Shown: piece by piece, positions 59,739 through 64,000 of the stretch
How the letters are laid out: each line of letters opens with the position of its first letter
Numbering within the stretch: the stretch's first letter is position 1
Source: Nitrososphaeria archaeon
Lineage (GTDB): Archaea; Thermoproteota; Nitrososphaeria; Conexivisphaerales; DTJL01
Assembly: GCA_029775965.1 (NCBI GenBank)
Contig: JARVJU010000001.1
Coordinates: 62,001-126,000 of the forward strand
Length of the DNA: 64,000 nt
Direction of reading: 5' to 3'
Made by a program: the position numbers and the translations under genes
Notes under the pieces: generated by a model
What the model was told of the DNA's origin: nothing
Database searches by the model: none
The model's input: only the letters and a program-made list of their open reading frames with translations

Positions 59739-61028
59739 TTAGTTAATCCTCTCTACTTTAACTCCTATATCAGCAATGTCACGAAGGAAGTTAGGGTAAG
59801 AAATATCAGCAGTCTCCGCTCCCTCTACTTCGCATCCTCCATCTACCATCATCGAAGCAAGACAGAGAGCCATGAATACCCTATGGTCTGCATGGCTATA
59901 GAGTATTTCCTTTCTTAGCTCTTTAGCTGGCAAGATATCCAGCCCATCAGACCTTTCTTTGACCTTCACACCCAGCTTTGAAATTTCTTGAGCCATTACA
60001 GATATTCTGTCCGTTTCTTTATATCTTGCATGGGCAACCCCGTAAATACTGACTTCTCTGTCACATTTTAGTGCCAGAACGGAAAGGACTGGTAATAGAT
60101 CAGGAGAATCCCTTAGGTCGAAGCTCCCTCCGTTTAGAATTTTACCATCGCTCTCAACTATTACACTTGCACCCTGAGTGATTATTCTGCACCCCATTTT
60201 TTCAAGGATATTTAGTATTGCAGAATCAGCTTGTGGCATTCTTGTGGTAGCACCAATCAGCTCCACCCTTCCTCCTGCTATTGCCACAGCAGAGGCTATA
60301 AAAGAAGCGGAGCTAAAATCTGCAGGTATCCTTAGGTTGTTTGACTTAAATCGCTGCCCCGCCTCTACTCTGAATTTTGTATATTCTTCTCTCTCAACCT
60401 TTATGCCAAAGTAATTCAACATATGCATAGTAGCATCTATGTACGGTTTAGATGCTGCATCACTTACCAGTAGTTCTGTATCCTTCTGCGCAAGAGGTGT
60501 AGATATAAGCAATGATGATATGTACTGTGATGAAATGTCGCCCCTGATCCTGGCTAAACCTCCTCTTATTCCGCCTCCTTTAACTATTATGGGAGCACTG
60601 CCATTTCCTCTGCTTGATACAGCCCAAACACCTAGCTGCTGCAGAGCATCAAGAAGAGGTTGCATAGGTCTCTGTCTTAAACTTGCATCGCCTGTAAGGA
60701 CAGTATAGCCTTCCGGGGGTAGAGAATATATTGATGTCATAAAGCGGAGCGTAGTACCCGAGTTTTCCACGTTTACTATATCGTTCGCGCATTTTGGCAA
60801 GCAGCCTTTTACCAGCATATCATGTTCTACTGGTCTTATCTGCGCCCCCATTGCAATACAAGCATTTATAGTTGCCTTTGTGTCTCCAGATAAAAGAGGG
60901 TTTTCAATCTTTGATTCACCGTCAGCTAAAGAAGCCATCACTAAAGCTCTGTGGGTATAGCTTTTGCTTGGGGACAATGATACAATGCCATTAAGCAAGG
61001 TAGAGCAATTGATTCTAACCCTACTCAA
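59739..61028 (-). CDS. aroA: 3-phosphoshikimate 1-carboxyvinyltransferase (EPSP synthase)
   Basis: LSPSKSYTHRALVMASLADGES; NSGTTLRFMTSIYSL; DHRVFMALCLASMMVDG. Confidence 0.95.
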   Translation of the reverse strand: MSRVRINCSTLLNGIVSLSPSKSYTHRALVMASLADGESKIENPLLSGDTKATINACIAMGAQIRPVEHDMLVKGCLPKCANDIVNVENSGTTLRFMTSIYSLPPEGYTVLTGDASLRQRPMQPLLDALQQLGVWAVSSRGNGSAPIIVKGGGIRGGLARIRGDISSQYISSLLISTPLAQKDTELLVSDAASKPYIDATMHMLNYFGIKVEREEYTKFRVEAGQRFKSNNLRIPADFSSASFIASAVAIAGGRVELIGATTRMPQADSAILNILEKMGCRIITQGASVIVESDGKILNGGSFDLRDSPDLLPVLSVLALKCDREVSIYGVAHARYKETDRISVMAQEISKLGVKVKERSDGLDILPAKELRKEILYSHADHRVFMALCLASMMVDGGCEVEGAETADISYPNFLRDIADIGVKVERIN

Positions 61029-61896
61029 CAGTCATCATCTCTCCTTTTTTTGAACTTGTTCTGCATTCGATAACTCTGCTTCCATCCTTTGCCCATATCG
61101 ATTTCAATCTTCTAAGATTTTCATTGTTATCATCAAAGATTGCAGCAACAGAAGGACCCAGTCCTGACAGGCCAGCAGCCAGAGCTCCACATTCTATAGC
61201 CTGCATGCTTGGGTTTGTATCATAGCCAAAGATTATTGAACACAGCAAACCGTTCATAGTCATGGCTACCCATATATCTTTTCTGTATGCTATGTCGAAG
61301 ATAGTCTCTGCTTCCCTTGAAAAGAGACGCATATATTGAACATCAATCTTTTTCCTTTTGCAGATGGGAACTTTTATCAATACATGGTAAGAGCCAACTT
61401 CTTTGATCTGCATTACAATTCTTTTCATATTATCACAGAAGCAAGCATTACCGAGCAAGCAGGCAGTGGCATCATCTATAGCCCCTGTAATGCTTACTCC
61501 ACTTTCCAAGGAAGCATCTGCACTTATATTCAGGATACTTTTTTCATCATAGCTATCATGTCCCAGAGCAGCCATTGTTGCTAAAGCTACAGCTACAGAG
61601 CTAGATGATGAACTTTTTAGTCCTACTCCTTCTGGTATCTCTGTGGTTACATTTATTGTAGCTCCAAATTTATTTTTATGTATGCCTAGAACATTCTTTA
61701 CAGTATTTACAAGCAGCATGGACTCTCTTTGAGTGTTATTACTTGTCAGGTTCCATCTTCCATCTTCTGTTATCTCTACTGTAGCAGTGGTTCTCAAGTC
61801 TACACCCAGGCTGACCCCTTTTCCGCATATAGCACCGTTCACAATGCTCACCGCCCCATGAACTGTCGCCTTACCTATCATAATGATCAACCCCAA
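61021..61896 (-). CDS. Archaeal GHMP-type shikimate kinase
   Basis: PEGVGLKSSSSSSVAVALATMAALG; SITGAIDDATACLLG; operon context. Confidence 0.9.
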   Translation of the reverse strand: MGLIIMIGKATVHGAVSIVNGAICGKGVSLGVDLRTTATVEITEDGRWNLTSNNTQRESMLLVNTVKNVLGIHKNKFGATINVTTEIPEGVGLKSSSSSSVAVALATMAALGHDSYDEKSILNISADASLESGVSITGAIDDATACLLGNACFCDNMKRIVMQIKEVGSYHVLIKVPICKRKKIDVQYMRLFSREAETIFDIAYRKDIWVAMTMNGLLCSIIFGYDTNPSMQAIECGALAAGLSGLGPSVAAIFDDNNENLRRLKSIWAKDGSRVIECRTSSKKGEMMTVE

Positions 61897-62722
61897 GGAT
61901 GCTGAATAGTGTATTTTTCATAACCTCTAGCGGTGCATCTTTGCCTGTAAATATCCTGAAAGATTCAATTGCCTGGTAAAGGAGCATTTCATAGCCGAAG
62001 ATAATTTCTGCACCAGCTGCTCTAGCTTTGATTATCAATTTAGTATTCACAGGTCTGTATACTGCATCAAAAAAGATATCACAATTCGTCACCAGATCTT
62101 CAATCTTTTTCGGTGTTTCTGCCTTTACTGAGCCTATAGGTGTTGCATTAAAAGCCAGGTCAAATCTACCCAGTCTGGAGGCATCTACCTTTTCAAGGCT
62201 TTCTATATCCAGACTTAATCTGTCAAAAAAGACATAATCCGATAATTCCCTTGCCTTTGCTGGATCTCTTGCTATTATGACCACTTCCCTTGCTCCAAAA
62301 TTGTATGCCACATGGATAAATGACCTTGCCACACCCCCATTTCCTACAATCAGAACTCTATCCAACATTCTGTCAGCTAGGTGTAGCTTAAGGCATTCTG
62401 AAGCTCCTGTTACATCTGTGTTGAACCCAATCAGTTTATTTCCTGACCTTTTTACAGTGTTCACAGACCCTGTGATTTTTGCGTTGTCATCCAGTTCCGC
62501 TAGAAAGCCAAGAATAGCAACCTTGAATGGCATAGTTACGTTAAACCCATCGTATCCTGAGCTTCTGTTGATAGCATCCTGTATATCACTGCAGTTTTCT
62601 AATGCATACTTTGCATCAATAGCTAAATGCTCAAAAGCAGAGTTCATCATTGCAGCTGTAGGGCTGTAGCTGACATCCTTACCTATAAGGCAGTACATTT
62701 TACCGTTCATCATAGGCCACAC
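61871..62722 (-). CDS. aroE: Shikimate dehydrogenase
   Basis: CLIGKDVSYSPTAAMMNSAF; GFNVTMPFKVAIL; VLIVGNGGVARSFIHVAYNFGAREVVIIARD. Confidence 0.94.
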   Translation of the reverse strand: MWPMMNGKMYCLIGKDVSYSPTAAMMNSAFEHLAIDAKYALENCSDIQDAINRSSGYDGFNVTMPFKVAILGFLAELDDNAKITGSVNTVKRSGNKLIGFNTDVTGASECLKLHLADRMLDRVLIVGNGGVARSFIHVAYNFGAREVVIIARDPAKARELSDYVFFDRLSLDIESLEKVDASRLGRFDLAFNATPIGSVKAETPKKIEDLVTNCDIFFDAVYRPVNTKLIIKARAAGAEIIFGYEMLLYQAIESFRIFTGKDAPLEVMKNTLFSILGVDHYDR

Positions 62723-63213
62723 AGTAAAGGATGAGAGCTGAAAAGACAGGCAGTTAAGAGAATACTTTGAAAGGCAACAGCTCTTATGCCATTTAGCTCA
62801 TATTTGGCGAAATCTTTTGCATTAAATGTCTCTTTCAGCATATTATCTTTTACTCTAACGTAGAAAGGAAGACTTATTTCAGCAGCTGGATAATGCTTCT
62901 TAGCCTTAGCTTTATGCTCTTGATTGTAATAGCGCATTATGCCTGAGATGTCTGAATTATTTTTGTCATCATGTTGCTTTGCTGACTTGCCTAAAAGTTT
63001 AATGCTCTTGCAAAATGCATAAAAGATCTGGGGTAGATTTTCTGTCTCCTTCATTGCAACTTCATTTCCTTGAATAAGCAAAAATGCCTTCACTAACAAG
63101 CTTCTTATGATATTCTGTAGCAGGGTGCGATATGGATCTTCTATCTTTGCTCTCAGTTTGAAGGTATCGTTTTTAAGCTCAGTAGTAACAGGCCTTTCAG
63201 CTAGCATCATCAA
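62710..63213 (-). CDS. Hypothetical protein inside the shikimate operon
   Basis: 167-aa ORF overlapping neighbours at both ends (aroE start, aroD stop); no recognised family. Confidence 0.6.
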   Translation of the reverse strand: MMMLAERPVTTELKNDTFKLRAKIEDPYRTLLQNIIRSLLVKAFLLIQGNEVAMKETENLPQIFYAFCKSIKLLGKSAKQHDDKNNSDISGIMRYYNQEHKAKAKKHYPAAEISLPFYVRVKDNMLKETFNAKDFAKYELNGIRAVAFQSILLTACLFSSHPLLCGL

Positions 63214-63899
63214 TTCTTATCTTTCATCTCCACAACAGACCTGTACAGACTTGATATCTCCTTGATGACGTCTACACTCAGCTGTCCTGGGCTTGCAGGC
63301 ATAAATGGAAGGCAGGAATATACTATTGGGCTACCAAACATCATGCCAAGTATCCTTGATGCAACTCCTGCCTTCCCGCTGCAAAACGCTATAAGATTAC
63401 GGTCAGAGAGCTTGTACAATTTCAGTACTGACAGATTATCTTTAAAGCTCTTTGCCCTGTAAACCAGCTTTACTAAATCCCCTGTTCTGCTCATCTGCTC
63501 ATATTTTGCCTTTATCCTTGTGAATGATGGGGTAAAATTCAGGTCATGATAAGAAACTATAAGGTTATCAGCACTTCGAGCTATTTCCTTTGCCATCTTG
63601 GGAAATTTGGCTATGGTTTCCATTTCTATATCTACGTAGGCAGGGTACAGTTTACATGCTTTCTGCAGATGCTTCAGTCTGAGCAAATCATCAATCTGAT
63701 AAAAGCCGCCTTCTTCTTTGCGTCTAAATGTAAATATGCATCTATCTGTAAAACTCTTTAATTTTTCTAGGTCTTTAATCTCCTTCATGGAATCAAGCCT
63801 AAATTCAAGCAGCTCGCTTCCTAACGATACAGCTTCTTCAGCAAGTTTCATCATTCTTTCAGTAGAGCTAGCAATTATTGTTGTGCATATCTTTGTCAT
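63210..63899 (-). CDS. aroD: Type I 3-dehydroquinate dehydratase
   Basis: LLEFRLDSMKEI, CIFTFRRKEEGG, ADNLIVSYHDLNFTPS, SPGQLSVDVIKEI. Confidence 0.9.
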   Translation of the reverse strand: MTKICTTIIASSTERMMKLAEEAVSLGSELLEFRLDSMKEIKDLEKLKSFTDRCIFTFRRKEEGGFYQIDDLLRLKHLQKACKLYPAYVDIEMETIAKFPKMAKEIARSADNLIVSYHDLNFTPSFTRIKAKYEQMSRTGDLVKLVYRAKSFKDNLSVLKLYKLSDRNLIAFCSGKAGVASRILGMMFGSPIVYSCLPFMPASPGQLSVDVIKEISSLYRSVVEMKDKN

Positions 63900-63900
63900 G

Positions 63901-64000
63901 TCACAACTCTTCTATGAATTCATCTATGCTGGTACCAAAATGACGTCCTGTCTTGCTAGAGATATGAACTAACACTCTATCCTTTGGTTTGAGCTCTGTC
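63901..64000 (-). CDS. C-terminal end of archaeal-type 3-dehydroquinate synthase (DHQ synthase II), partial
   Basis: Minus-strand frame from the window edge: TELKPKDRVLVHISSKTGRHFGTSIDEFIEEL*, matching the DHQS-II C-terminal GRHFG tail; operon context. Confidence 0.72.
   Translation of the reverse strand, partial: TELKPKDRVLVHISSKTGRHFGTSIDEFIEEL

Noticed and set aside
1-64000. CRISPR array or defence island with Cas genes
   Set aside because: No regularly spaced repeats or Cas motifs seen; the only defence-like locus is the R-M island. The TnpB pieces are frameshifted and not counted as a functional RNA-guided nuclease.

Overview
This is a 64 kb window of an archaeal chromosome, assigned as archaeal from a thermosome, an archaeal-type shikimate pathway (DHQ synthase II-like tail, GHMP shikimate kinase), a Zn-ferredoxin-like protein and an intron-containing tRNA. 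It is probably from the Thermoproteota/Nitrososphaerota side, but no marker here fixes the lineage. Most of it is dense, short housekeeping operons. The accessory part lies at about 10.3-23 kb. It holds a ~1.66 kb insert in the 3' end of an intron-bearing tRNA-Ile gene, carrying a MerB-like gene and a wHTH regulator. It also holds a decayed IS200/IS605 element and a restriction-modification-like island with two methyltransferases and two PD-(D/E)XK-like proteins, flanked by TnpB fragments. Other items of interest are a 51-bp hairpin repeat present in two exact copies 41 kb apart, a GcvH-like/TusA-like fusion beside a rhodanese, a GNAT/HExxH fusion protein, and an unknown ORF inside a nearly complete shikimate/aromatic operon. 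All family calls were made by reading motifs; no database search was run.
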